A stretch of DNA of 51,378 bases from CAZISM01 sp964541895. Its GTDB lineage: Bacteria > Zhuqueibacterota > Zhuqueibacteria > Residuimicrobiales > Residuimicrobiaceae. The stretch is taken from NCBI GenBank assembly GCA_964541895.1, contig CAZISM010000030.1, positions 1-51,378 of the forward strand, read 5' to 3'. This document shows positions 1 through 8,499 of this stretch, piece after piece. Below the pieces are notes generated by a model. It saw nothing but the letters and a program-made list of their open reading frames with translations, did no database searches and was not told where the DNA came from. Position numbers and translations under genes: made by a program. How positions within the stretch are numbered: position 1 is the first letter of the stretch; each line of letters starts with the position of its first letter.

Positions 1-291
1 AGTCTGGATGAAAGCAAATGGATCGCCTGGCAGTTTGATGATCCGGAACATAACACAGGCCTGGTGCAGGCGTTTCGCCGGCGAGAATGCAACGACCATG
101 CGAGAACATTTCAACTGCAAGGTCTTGATGCACGTGCCCTCTATTCGCTCACTGACCTGGACAGCGAACGCACCATACACATTTCCGGGAAGGATTTGAT
201 GAAGCGCGGTTTGACGGTTACCATGGCCGAACAGCCGGGTGCGGTGTTGATGGTTTACTCAAAAGTGAAACCTAACGGCCATGATTTTTAA
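1..291 (+). CDS. Alpha-galactosidase (GH36-type), C-terminal fragment
   Basis: The frame is open from base 1, so the N-terminus and catalytic domain lie outside the window. The 96 visible residues look like the C-terminal beta-sandwich of GH36-type alpha-galactosidases: an opening W-x-x-x-Q-x-D segment (WIAWQFDDPE), then GLVQAFRR, then a GLDARALYSLTD stretch, then SGKDLMKRGL. In this family such a domain packs on the TIM barrel that removes terminal alpha-galactosyl residues. The stop overlaps the start of the next gene by 11 bases, suggesting translational coupling. Substrate cannot be inferred without the catalytic part; the family call rests on this tail only. Confidence 0.6.
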   Translation, partial: SLDESKWIAWQFDDPEHNTGLVQAFRRRECNDHARTFQLQGLDARALYSLTDLDSERTIHISGKDLMKRGLTVTMAEQPGAVLMVYSKVKPNGHDF

Positions 292-682
292 ACCTCGTAA
301 AGATTTGACCTATGCCGTTATAATCTGGTCTGGACCGGTTCTGCTCGCTGGCCTGGCCGCGGTCACGGGGTTCAGCTGGCTTTTTATGTTTGTGATTATC
401 GCTTCCGCCTTTTTGTCACTGTGGTTGTGGAACAGCACCGAATACAGGATTGATGGACAGCAGCTGTTTCTAAAATGCTGGCTTTTCAGAAAGAGGGTAT
501 CCATCGAAAATATAAAAAGCATAAAACGGACCAGAAATTATTTTTCATCTTTCGCACTGGCGGTGGATAGGCTGGAAATTAAAGTCGGGCCATATGATAC
601 TTTTTATATCTCGCCGCTGGAACGTACTTTGTTTATTAATGAATGTAAAGCGGTGAATGCCGGCGTCAGAGTGGATGTCTGA
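281..682 (+). CDS. Small membrane protein with bacterial PH-like domain
   Basis: A 133-residue protein with two N-terminal hydrophobic helices (about residues 12-30 and 34-50) and a cytoplasmic-sized C-terminal domain. The pattern EYRIDGQQLFLKCWLFRKR followed by an I-x-x-I-K-S-I stretch and FYISPLERTLFINEC matches the bacterial PH-like family (bPH_4, formerly DUF1200), where the I-S-P-x-x-x-x-x-F-I segment is typical. Function is unknown for this family. The start lies inside the end of the alpha-galactosidase gene, so the two are probably co-translated. No own ribosome-binding site is obvious. Confidence 0.65.
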   Translation: MIFKPRKDLTYAVIIWSGPVLLAGLAAVTGFSWLFMFVIIASAFLSLWLWNSTEYRIDGQQLFLKCWLFRKRVSIENIKSIKRTRNYFSSFALAVDRLEIKVGPYDTFYISPLERTLFINECKAVNAGVRVDV

Positions 683-728
683 CGCCTCGAAAACCGACAG
701 CAACCCTGGAGAATTTGAAGGACTTGCA

Positions 729-2018
729 ATGAAACAGAATGTGGTATTTTTTATTATGTCTGCTCTGGCGATAGTTTTGTTGTTTATTATGCCCGCTGTC
801 TTTGCGCAGACCACGGATTGGACCCATTTTCGCGGCAGCCATCTGAACGGCATTTCATTGGATCAACGCACCCCGACGGTCTGGAGCGAATCGACCCATG
901 TGGCCTGGAAGACCGACATCAAAGGCCGGGGATGGTCGTCGCCCGTTGTATACGGTGAACAAATCTGGCTGACAACGGCTACGCTGGACGGTACAGAGAT
1001 GTTCGGGATTGGGGTGGATTGGAGTTCCGGGAACATACTTTTCGATATCCCGCTCTTCAAGGCCGAGAAAGGCTTGCGCAAACATTCGGTGAACAGCTAT
1101 GCAACCCCGACGCCGTGTATCGAGGAGGGATTTGTCTATATGCATTTTGGCAGCTCCGGCACGGCCTGCGTCAGCACAAAGGATGGCAGCATCGTCTGGA
1201 GCCGGCAGGATCTGGTCTGTGACCATATCCAGGGCCCCGGGTCTTCACCTATCCTGTACAAGCAGTTATTAATTCTCCATTATGAAGGCGGCGATCGGCA
1301 GTTTATTGTCGCTCTTGATAAAAAAACAGGCAAAACCATCTGGGAGACCGAGCGGCCGAAAGAACTGTACGAGCGCTTGTCGCCCGTCGGCAAGAAAGCC
1401 TATACCACGCCTATCGTGATTCGAGTCGGCGGCCGCGATCTGTTGATATCCAACGGTGCGACGGTATGCATCGCTTACGATGTGATGACCGGCCGGGAGG
1501 TGTGGCGTGTGGTTCAGGGAGAAGATTCCACCATTGCCATGCCCCTGGCGGAAAATGGCTTGGTCTATTTTTATACCAGTTTTGTAGATCCTCCCGGGGG
1601 TGAAAAATACGCCGAACTGTTAGCTGTTGACCCGGGCGGAACCGGCGATGTGACCCATTCCCATGTCAGGTGGCGGGCTAGAACCCCCATCCTGCAGCTG
1701 CTCACACCGCTGGTCAAAGATGGTATTATTTATACGGTGGACACCAAAAATATTTTGCTGGCGCTGGATGCGCCTAGCGGAGCTGTGCTCTATTCCAAAA
1801 AGCTGGATGACAAATATAATTCATCGCCGCTTTACGCCGCCGGCCGGATTTACCTGACCTCGGTCAAAGGGAAGACGATGATTTTCAAGGCAGGCAAAAC
1901 CCTGGAGATTGTTGCGGAAAACAGCCTGGCCGGGGAGGTGTTTGCTACGCCCGCTCTGGTACGAAATTCAATCGTGTTCAGGAATGGCTCCAGCCTGTAT
2001 CGTATCAGTGAACAATAG
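729..2018 (+). CDS. Secreted PQQ-type beta-propeller protein
   Basis: A 429-residue protein made of PQQ-like propeller blades; repeats such as WKTDIKGRGWSSPVV, GSIVWSRQDLV, GKTIWETERP and GREVWRVVQGED show the W-motif blade pattern. The start at 729 is chosen over the in-frame ATG at 657 because it opens a clear signal peptide (MKQNVVFF..., cleavage near VFAQ) and has a purine-rich site at about 714-720; the longer form would place 24 polar residues ahead of the signal. Proteins of this type often sit beside polysaccharide-degradation genes and are annotated as outer-membrane-assembly or alcohol-dehydrogenase-like propellers. No dehydrogenase catalytic loop was recognised, so a binding or scaffold role is more likely than an enzyme. 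Confidence 0.8.
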   Translation: MKQNVVFFIMSALAIVLLFIMPAVFAQTTDWTHFRGSHLNGISLDQRTPTVWSESTHVAWKTDIKGRGWSSPVVYGEQIWLTTATLDGTEMFGIGVDWSSGNILFDIPLFKAEKGLRKHSVNSYATPTPCIEEGFVYMHFGSSGTACVSTKDGSIVWSRQDLVCDHIQGPGSSPILYKQLLILHYEGGDRQFIVALDKKTGKTIWETERPKELYERLSPVGKKAYTTPIVIRVGGRDLLISNGATVCIAYDVMTGREVWRVVQGEDSTIAMPLAENGLVYFYTSFVDPPGGEKYAELLAVDPGGTGDVTHSHVRWRARTPILQLLTPLVKDGIIYTVDTKNILLALDAPSGAVLYSKKLDDKYNSSPLYAAGRIYLTSVKGKTMIFKAGKTLEIVAENSLAGEVFATPALVRNSIVFRNGSSLYRISEQ

Positions 2019-2061
2019 TCCTCATTATCTGCTGCAGAAAAGGTGACAAAAAGGAGCCAAC

Positions 2062-2781
2062 ATGAACGTCGCTGCCATGGAACCCTTCGGCAAGGCTCTG
2101 CTCGCTTTTCAGAACGGTGATTCGGGAGCAGAATTCCTGCTCCGACGCGATGACGGACACGAAGCCACTATCCCCGCTTGGCTGTTTTTTCGTAATGAAG
2201 CGCAATTTTCCGAGCTGGAAAAATCGGCGTTAGAGTTGTGCAAGGGAAGCGTGCTGGATATCGGCTGCGGCGCCGGCTCGCACAGCCTGGTTCTGCAGGC
2301 CAGAGGATTTACCCTGACAGCCCTGGATATAAATCCGGACGCTGTGACGATCGCGAGGCAGCGCGGGGTGGAGGAGGTTCATTGCGGTGATATTCTCTCC
2401 TTTTCCGGCGGTCCATTTGACACTCTGCTGCTGCTGGGCCATGGCATCGGCATGGTAGAGACGATAGCAGGCCTTCAGCGCTTCTTGAAGGCTGCCCACG
2501 GGCTTTTAAAGGAACGCGGGCAGATTGTGCTCGATTCTCTCGATGTTCGAGTCACCGATAATGAGCTTCACCTTGCCTATCATGAGAGAAACCGACTCGC
2601 AGGCAAGTACATTGGAGAAATACGCACCATGTTCGAATTCAGAGAAAGCAAAGGTCCCTATTGCGGGTGGCTGCAGGTGGATGCCGCTACGTTGACAGAG
2701 CAGGCCGAACAGGCCGGATGGCGATGCCAGGTTGTTCTACAGGGCGAGCATGGCAATTATTTGGCGAGAGTAACGAGGTAG
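2062..2781 (+). CDS. Class I SAM-dependent methyltransferase
   Basis: A 239-residue cytoplasmic protein with a Rossmann methyltransferase core. Motif I is clear (VLDIGCGAGSHSLVLQARG, near residues 65-83), followed by the acidic end of beta-2 (TALDINPDAV), a motif II region (VHCGDILSFSGGPFDTLLLL) and a motif III segment (LLKERGQIVLDSLDV). The acceptor substrate cannot be told. A good ribosome-binding site (AAGGAG) precedes the ATG. It follows the propeller gene by 43 bases and precedes the flavodoxin-ferredoxin gene by 37 bases, consistent with one transcript. Confidence 0.85.
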   Translation: MNVAAMEPFGKALLAFQNGDSGAEFLLRRDDGHEATIPAWLFFRNEAQFSELEKSALELCKGSVLDIGCGAGSHSLVLQARGFTLTALDINPDAVTIARQRGVEEVHCGDILSFSGGPFDTLLLLGHGIGMVETIAGLQRFLKAAHGLLKERGQIVLDSLDVRVTDNELHLAYHERNRLAGKYIGEIRTMFEFRESKGPYCGWLQVDAATLTEQAEQAGWRCQVVLQGEHGNYLARVTR

Positions 2782-2818
2782 CCGCAAAAGGAGGCGGCAA
2801 GGCATCACGAAGGGATCG

Positions 2819-3931
2819 ATGGATATGTACCAGCATGTAAAGATCTACTATCTCTCTGGAACCGGCAACGCTCTGGTGGCGGCGAAATGGTTTGCCGACC
2901 AGGCGCGGGAAAATGGAATAAAGGCCGACATCGTTCCGATCGACCGGTTCAAGACGCCGCTGCAGGCTCCAGGCCACAGGGATACGCTGCTTGGTTTTTT
3001 TTATCCAACCCATGGCTTTAGTCTGCCCTGGTATATGCTGAAATTTATGCTGCTTTTCCCTCGCGGCCGCCAGGACCTCTTTTGTCTCAACACTTTCGGC
3101 GGCACCAAAATCGGCAAGCTGCATCTGCCCGGACTTTCAGGGCTTGCGCTGATTCTTCCCGCCCTTTTATTTCTCCTGAAAGGCTACCGGGTGCGTGGGC
3201 TCGTTTCCCTTAACCTTCCCTCCAACTGGATATCGCTGCATCCGGGCTTGACGCCTGCCGCGGTTGCTTCCCTGACAGAGCATTGCCGGAAAAAAATCAA
3301 AACGTACACTGCAGGCCTGTTGGCAGGCGGGAAAACATTTCGCGGCCTTGTTTCCCTTCCTTTTGACCTGGCGGTCAGTCCCATTTCCCTGGGCTATATG
3401 CTCGTGGGACGTTTCTGGCTGGCCAAGATGTACCTGGCCACTTTGGAGTGCGATGGTTGCGGCTTATGTCAGAGCAGTTGTCCGATGAATGCGCTCAAAA
3501 TGTCACAGGGACGTCCTTTCTGGACCTTTCATTGTGAGAGTTGCATGCGTTGCATGAATATATGCCCCAGGAAAGCGATTCAGGTCTCACATGTTTTTAC
3601 CGCCATAACAGCCTACATGTTGTACGGCCTCCTGTTCCCGGCTGTTCTGCTGTATGCCTCGCACGTGGATTCCGCGGCCACCGGCATTCTGGTGTCGCAG
3701 ACCCAGGTCATGAGCTTTGTCAGAGCATGGTTTCTTCTGAGCATCATGTTCCTTGCCTACCGGCTGGTGCAGGCACTTGCTGGTTTTAAGCTGTTTAATG
3801 TTTTGTTTGCCGGCCTCTCGCTCACACGTCTGCCGTTCTGGCGCAGGTATTTGGCTCAAGGCGTCAGCGTAAGAGATTTCAAATTCACATCCGGCATGAC
3901 GCGATCTACGGCGAAGGACCGCCGGGCATAA
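2819..3931 (+). CDS. EFR1-type flavodoxin/ferredoxin fusion with membrane tail
   Basis: A 370-residue electron-transfer protein. Residues 5-150 form a flavodoxin-like fold opening with an FMN phosphate-binding type loop (LSGTGNALVAAKW). Two 4Fe-4S ferredoxin motifs follow, CDGCGLCQSSCP from Cys211 and CESCMRCMNICP from Cys239. This order is that of EFR1-family ferrodoxins. Unusually, about 110 more residues follow, with two hydrophobic helices (TAYMLYGLLFPAVLLYAS and FLLSIMFLAYRLVQALAGF), suggesting a membrane-bound form. A hydrophobic patch near residues 105-125 may also touch the membrane. Redox partner unknown; the gene neighbours are glycan genes and give no hint. Confidence 0.8.
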   Translation: MDMYQHVKIYYLSGTGNALVAAKWFADQARENGIKADIVPIDRFKTPLQAPGHRDTLLGFFYPTHGFSLPWYMLKFMLLFPRGRQDLFCLNTFGGTKIGKLHLPGLSGLALILPALLFLLKGYRVRGLVSLNLPSNWISLHPGLTPAAVASLTEHCRKKIKTYTAGLLAGGKTFRGLVSLPFDLAVSPISLGYMLVGRFWLAKMYLATLECDGCGLCQSSCPMNALKMSQGRPFWTFHCESCMRCMNICPRKAIQVSHVFTAITAYMLYGLLFPAVLLYASHVDSAATGILVSQTQVMSFVRAWFLLSIMFLAYRLVQALAGFKLFNVLFAGLSLTRLPFWRRYLAQGVSVRDFKFTSGMTRSTAKDRRA

Positions 3932-3952
3932 CATCCGAACAGAGGAATTATT

Positions 3953-5929
3953 ATGAATAATCGTTCATATTATGCCTTTTACCTGATGGGCGTTTTTTGC
4001 TTATCATCGCTATCCCTGGCCGGACCGGCACCGGAGATTCGGACGGTTTATGCCGCCCCTGATGGGGACGATAGTGCCTCCGGAACAATTGAAAAGCCTT
4101 TGAAAACGATCGCAGCGGCGCTGCAACGGACTAGAGCCTTTAAAGCCGGCGCACAGAAAGCGATCATTCTTTCAGGTGGCCAATACTACAATGTTCATGC
4201 AAACCTCCAGGCCGGCGATTCGGGCCTGACCATCAGAGCGGCCCACGGCACAACTCCGATTCTCTATGGCGGACGGATGGTCAAAGGGTGGCAAAAGGAC
4301 GGCGATTTTTATTCAGCAGAACTTGCTGGCGTCCAAGAGGGCCAATGGGATTTTCGCGCACTCATTGTAGATCATCAATTGCGGCCCCGAGCCCGCTATC
4401 CCCGACAAGGAGCATTCAAACATCTGAGCGAGTTCAACGTCCGCTGGCTGAGCACGATTGGCAATGGCTGGGAGAGAGCGCCTACCGCTGAAGAACTCAC
4501 CACGATGAAATATAAAAAAGGCGATCTGGGTGTCTGGTTGGATGTTAAAAACGCCGAATTGACCATTTATCATGCGTGGGACGAGTCGATCGTAGGATTG
4601 AGGGCGCTTGATGACTGTACTCATACGGTAAGATTCTCGAATCCCTCCGGTCATCCCCCCGGGAGTTTTGGCGCCGGATTTGAGAAGGCAAAAACATATG
4701 TGGTATGGAATATACGCGAGGGGATGACGGAACCGGGACAGTGGTATCTTGACCGAAGCCATGGAAAATTGGTTTACTGGCCGCTGCCGGGTGAGGATAT
4801 GAATAGGGTCGAGGTGATCGCGCCTGTCGCTGAAACTATTTTCACTCTTGCGCAGGGGACGAATAACGTAACCATCGAAGGATTGACGCTCTCATGTACT
4901 ACGACGCCTCTTATAACAGGAGGATTCGGCGCAGGGGCTTTTCAGGGCGCCATACAAGGTCAGAATGTCAATCACTGCAATTTTCACCGCCTGGTTGTGG
5001 AACATGTCGGGGGCTGGGCCATTGGAATCACAGGGGATGACAATAAAATCACTCACTGCGAAATACACCACACAGGTGCCGGTGCGATCCAACACGCAGG
5101 CGCCAACCTGGAAATATTCAATACCCATATCCACCATATCGGCCTGATCTATCCAAGCGCCATTGGCATTCTTGGCGGCGGCAAAGGTGTCATCATCCGC
5201 CACAACGAAATTCACCACACACCCTATTCAGGCATTCATTGCTCTTCGGCCGGGGCGCTGATCGAGAGCAACCTGTTCTATGATACGATGCAGGTTCTCA
5301 ATGACGGCGCAGCCATTTATATCGGCTTTGCCAGGGGCATGGTGGTCCGCGGAAATATCGTCCGGGGCCATCGCGGTTCAGGTCCTGCTCATGCGTATTA
5401 TATGGATGAAATGTCCGACAGCTGTGTCGTTGAGAGCAATCTTGCGGTAGATACGGCGTGGCCCAGTCACAACCATATGACCGTCCACTGTATCATCCGG
5501 AATAACCTCTTTGTGGATCATGGCAGTCAAAAACTGACGTTTCCACGTTCGCTGGGAATGATTTTTGAAAAAAACATCCTGGTTGCTGAAGAAATTACAT
5601 TTCAATATCCCAGCGGCAAAGAAGAGTTGCCGGCGTCGGCTTCGCCTGTTCCTGAAGCAGTTAAGCCATTTCTAAAGGCCGATGGCATCGTGGCTATGCC
5701 CGACAATATTATATTCAGTCGCAGCGGCAAAGTGCATTACAACGTTCTGGCGGATTATAAAACCGTTCGAGCGGTCCCTTTGCAAGCCCGTGACGGCACC
5801 CTGTTTACTGACCCCATGCTGAATGATCCGGAACAGGGCGATTATTCCTTCCAGCCCGGCTCCCCGGCGGTGAAGGCGGGCATCAATCCTATCGATGTGA
5901 TTAGGGCAGGTCGTGAAAAAGCATGGTAA
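3953..5929 (+). CDS. Secreted right-handed parallel beta-helix protein, GH141-like
   Basis: A 658-residue secreted protein with a signal peptide (cleavage near SLAGPA). After the DUF1565-like opening (VYAAPDGDDSASGTIEKPL) comes an inserted beta-domain with PGQWYLDRSHGKLVYWPLPG, then many beta-helix rungs of the N-x-I-x-x-N-x-I/F type (NEIHHTPYSGIHCS, ESNLFYDTM, RGNIVRGHRG). This arrangement, including an R-A-R-x-P-R segment near residue 147, resembles GH141 proteins, a family including alpha-L-fucosidase and xylanase members. The GH141 assignment is from remembered pattern, not alignment; a polysaccharide lyase or unclassified beta-helix protein remains possible. It follows the EFR1 gene by 21 bases with a GAGG site before the ATG. 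Confidence 0.7.
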   Translation: MNNRSYYAFYLMGVFCLSSLSLAGPAPEIRTVYAAPDGDDSASGTIEKPLKTIAAALQRTRAFKAGAQKAIILSGGQYYNVHANLQAGDSGLTIRAAHGTTPILYGGRMVKGWQKDGDFYSAELAGVQEGQWDFRALIVDHQLRPRARYPRQGAFKHLSEFNVRWLSTIGNGWERAPTAEELTTMKYKKGDLGVWLDVKNAELTIYHAWDESIVGLRALDDCTHTVRFSNPSGHPPGSFGAGFEKAKTYVVWNIREGMTEPGQWYLDRSHGKLVYWPLPGEDMNRVEVIAPVAETIFTLAQGTNNVTIEGLTLSCTTTPLITGGFGAGAFQGAIQGQNVNHCNFHRLVVEHVGGWAIGITGDDNKITHCEIHHTGAGAIQHAGANLEIFNTHIHHIGLIYPSAIGILGGGKGVIIRHNEIHHTPYSGIHCSSAGALIESNLFYDTMQVLNDGAAIYIGFARGMVVRGNIVRGHRGSGPAHAYYMDEMSDSCVVESNLAVDTAWPSHNHMTVHCIIRNNLFVDHGSQKLTFPRSLGMIFEKNILVAEEITFQYPSGKEELPASASPVPEAVKPFLKADGIVAMPDNIIFSRSGKVHYNVLADYKTVRAVPLQARDGTLFTDPMLNDPEQGDYSFQPGSPAVKAGINPIDVIRAGREKAW

Positions 5930-6067
5930 CCATAGCGCAAACAGATGTGCATGTCAACGGCGCAAAGCAGCTTTTTTTGCTTGACAGTATCACTGCTTTT
6001 GCTGTTGCGCGGGAGTCTCTCCTTGCTGATAGAGAAATGGGCTGGCGTAAAAATCCACAAGCGAAAA

Positions 6068-7054
6068 ATGAGCCTGAAAATGCTGATTTTCCCCATTCTG
6101 ATCATGTTGATTCCGCCTGCGCCGTCGCAGGCCGCAGAGACTAGTACGTGGACATTGCCGCCCAACGCCATTAAGGAAATTCATGTCAAGCGAAGTGATG
6201 CGAATCCGTTGATCAACTTTCAATCATCGCCCTCTCTGGGCGATAACATTAACGGCCCATCAGTGATTCGGGTGCCGTCGTGGATCAGAAATCCTTTGGG
6301 CAAGTATTATATGTACTTCGCCCATCATAAAGGGAAATACATCCGGTTGGCTTATGCAGATTCTCTGGCTGGACCCTGGCGGATTTATGAATCCGGCGTG
6401 TTACATATCGATCAGCACAAGGAACGTTCCGGACACATCGCTTCTCCGGATGTTCATGTCGATGATGCGAAACACAAAATTCGCCTTTATTTTCATTCTG
6501 AACAGGAAGGGCAAAAGACCGGTGTTGCCATCTCCAGTAATGGCCTTGATTTTGTAAAATCGGACCTGGTGCTCGGCGAGTTTTATTTCCGCGTGTTCAG
6601 GTGGAAGGATTACTATTACGCCATTGCCAAAAATGGGAACGCCGGCTGGGGCAGGCTGTATCGTTCCAAGGATGGCGTTACGCCATTTGAGATGAGGGGC
6701 GATTTCATTCACATGATGCGGCACGCTGCGGTATGCTGCCGAGGTGATTACCTGCTTGTTTTTTATTCACGAGTTGGAGATTCTCCCGAACGAATTGTTG
6801 TTGCCACTGTCAGGCTTGACGAGGACTGGATGAACTGGCGGGAGTCTGTGCCAATGGATGTCCTTTGGCCCGAAATGGATTATGAGGGTGTGGCCTTTCC
6901 CAACGAACCTTCACTGAGCGGCGTTGCGATGAATGTTCGACAGGTACGCGATCCCTGTTTGTTCGAGGAGAATGGACGCACCTTTCTGTTCTACTCGATT
7001 GCCGGAGAAATGGGTGTCGCAATGGCGACACTGGAAATCATTATGAAGCCTTAA
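6068..7054 (+). CDS. Secreted five-bladed beta-propeller, glycosidase-like
   Basis: About 328 residues: a signal peptide (MSLKMLIFPILIMLIPPAP, cleavage after QAA) and a propeller with blade motifs such as GKYYMYFAHHKGKYIRLAYA, ASPDVHVDDAKHKIRLYF and GRTFLFYSIAG. The fold suggests the GH43/GH32/GH117-type superfamily. The family is common beside sulfatases and GH2 enzymes in glycan loci but, as far as I know, has no defined activity. The frame is open from an ATG at 5945, which would add 41 residues with a second hydrophobic stretch; 6068 is chosen for its clean signal peptide, although the ribosome-binding site is weak at both. It ends convergently with the sulfatase gene. Confidence 0.65.
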   Translation: MSLKMLIFPILIMLIPPAPSQAAETSTWTLPPNAIKEIHVKRSDANPLINFQSSPSLGDNINGPSVIRVPSWIRNPLGKYYMYFAHHKGKYIRLAYADSLAGPWRIYESGVLHIDQHKERSGHIASPDVHVDDAKHKIRLYFHSEQEGQKTGVAISSNGLDFVKSDLVLGEFYFRVFRWKDYYYAIAKNGNAGWGRLYRSKDGVTPFEMRGDFIHMMRHAAVCCRGDYLLVFYSRVGDSPERIVVATVRLDEDWMNWRESVPMDVLWPEMDYEGVAFPNEPSLSGVAMNVRQVRDPCLFEENGRTFLFYSIAGEMGVAMATLEIIMKP

Positions 7055-7102
7055 AGCCATTCGCTGCCGACTGCCCTGATTCTCTAAACCGGCTTGTGGT
7101 GG

Positions 7103-8473
7103 CTACAAACCTGTCTTTTCCTTGATCGCCTGCTCGAATGCCCTATCCAGTTTTTTCGGACGAACATCTGCAAATTTAGCCAGTATCTTCTGGAACCGTG
7201 CTTCTGTTTGGGCGGCTTCGCCCTGCAGTGAAGTGACCTGGAGCGGATACTTTTCCTCCGCATCGGTGCTCAGGTCGAAGAATTCACCTGTGCGGTATAG
7301 TTTGAACCGGTGATCAAACACAAACTCATGAACGGTCATGGACGGATTGGCCCGCTGTCGGGGTGAATACCAGGAATAGATCCACTGACGCGAACGGCTC
7401 TGTTTGCCGACAAGTCGAGGCAGGAAGCTAGTGCCGTCTAAAGCAAGATCCGCTGATGGCGCGATGCCGGCAACTTGTAAAAGAGTAGGCAAAAAGTCGG
7501 TCGTATCTACCAGGTCGTCATACACGTCGCCGCTGCCGATGGCACCAGGCCAGCTGGCGATCAATGGTACATGCATCCCACATTCGGTCGTTGTACCCTT
7601 GCCGCCTCGAATTATTTTGTTCCCCATCATCGAGCTGGCTTGTTTGCCTGTGCCGTTGTCGCCTAAAAACAACAGGAGTGTATTTTCACGAATACCAAGA
7701 CGGTCCAGGTGAGCGACCAATCTACCCAGGAGTTTGTCCATGTACCCGACCATATCGCGGAAATGCTTCACGTCGATATTTACTTTTTCACCCATAGCCT
7801 TGGGATCCCAGTCTATACTGTCTGGGGTCGGTTGATATGGATCGTGGGTGAGCATCATCGGATAATAGAGGAAAAACGGTACATCCTTTTTGCGCGAGAT
7901 GAAATCCAAAGCATAGTCATTGATCAGATCAGGTCCATATTCACCGTTGGTAAAATCTTTTTGTTCGCCGTTTATTTCCAGGCCGGGGTTCGTATAACGG
8001 GGCGGACGGCGCAAATGCTGCCAGAGGCAATGCTCAGCAAAACCGAATTTTGCGGGCCGCTCAGGATCGCGACCCAACTGCCACTTGCCGGCGATGCAGG
8101 TAGCGTAACCAGCTTGCTGCAACAGGTTGCCGAAGGTTGTCGAATCTTTATCCAGCTCGCCGAACATGATATAATTGCGCACATTATACATTCCGGTCAT
8201 CAGTTGTGCGCGTGTAGGAGTACACAATGGTTGTGCATAACAGCGGGTAAAGCGTACCCCTTCTGCTGCTAATCGATCCAATACCGGCGTATTGTAGCTA
8301 GTGCCGCCGTTTGCCGTGATAGTCTCATAACCCAAGTCATCGGCGAGGATCAGGATAATGTTGGTCCGCCGGCCAGGTTTTGCTTTCGTGGCTAGCAGCG
8401 GCAAGCTTAGCACACCAGCCGTAGAGACGGATCGTTTGATGAAATTGCGTCGAGGAATACCATGGCTGTTCAT
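7103..8473 (-). CDS. Arylsulfatase-type sulfatase with Tat-like signal
   Basis: A 456-residue sulfatase (S1 family fold) expected to remove sulfate esters from glycans outside the cytoplasm. The formylglycine signature is present as C84-T-P-T-R, with the DD metal pair at residues 45-46 (LADDLGYE) and a C-terminal metal site FLGDNGT. The N-terminus has a twin-arginine-like stretch (PRRNFIKRS) before a hydrophobic segment, so Tat export is likely. The start at 8473 is preferred because the longer frame to 8521 runs into the upstream GH2 gene and adds residues before the signal. It lies 26 bases downstream of GH2 in one operon. Its Cys needs an anaerobic sulfatase-maturating enzyme, not encoded here. 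Confidence 0.9.
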   Translation of the reverse strand: MNSHGIPRRNFIKRSVSTAGVLSLPLLATKAKPGRRTNIILILADDLGYETITANGGTSYNTPVLDRLAAEGVRFTRCYAQPLCTPTRAQLMTGMYNVRNYIMFGELDKDSTTFGNLLQQAGYATCIAGKWQLGRDPERPAKFGFAEHCLWQHLRRPPRYTNPGLEINGEQKDFTNGEYGPDLINDYALDFISRKKDVPFFLYYPMMLTHDPYQPTPDSIDWDPKAMGEKVNIDVKHFRDMVGYMDKLLGRLVAHLDRLGIRENTLLLFLGDNGTGKQASSMMGNKIIRGGKGTTTECGMHVPLIASWPGAIGSGDVYDDLVDTTDFLPTLLQVAGIAPSADLALDGTSFLPRLVGKQSRSRQWIYSWYSPRQRANPSMTVHEFVFDHRFKLYRTGEFFDLSTDAEEKYPLQVTSLQGEAAQTEARFQKILAKFADVRPKKLDRAFEQAIKEKTGL

Positions 8474-8499
8474 AGGGCAACCCCTGTATCGTTTATCCG

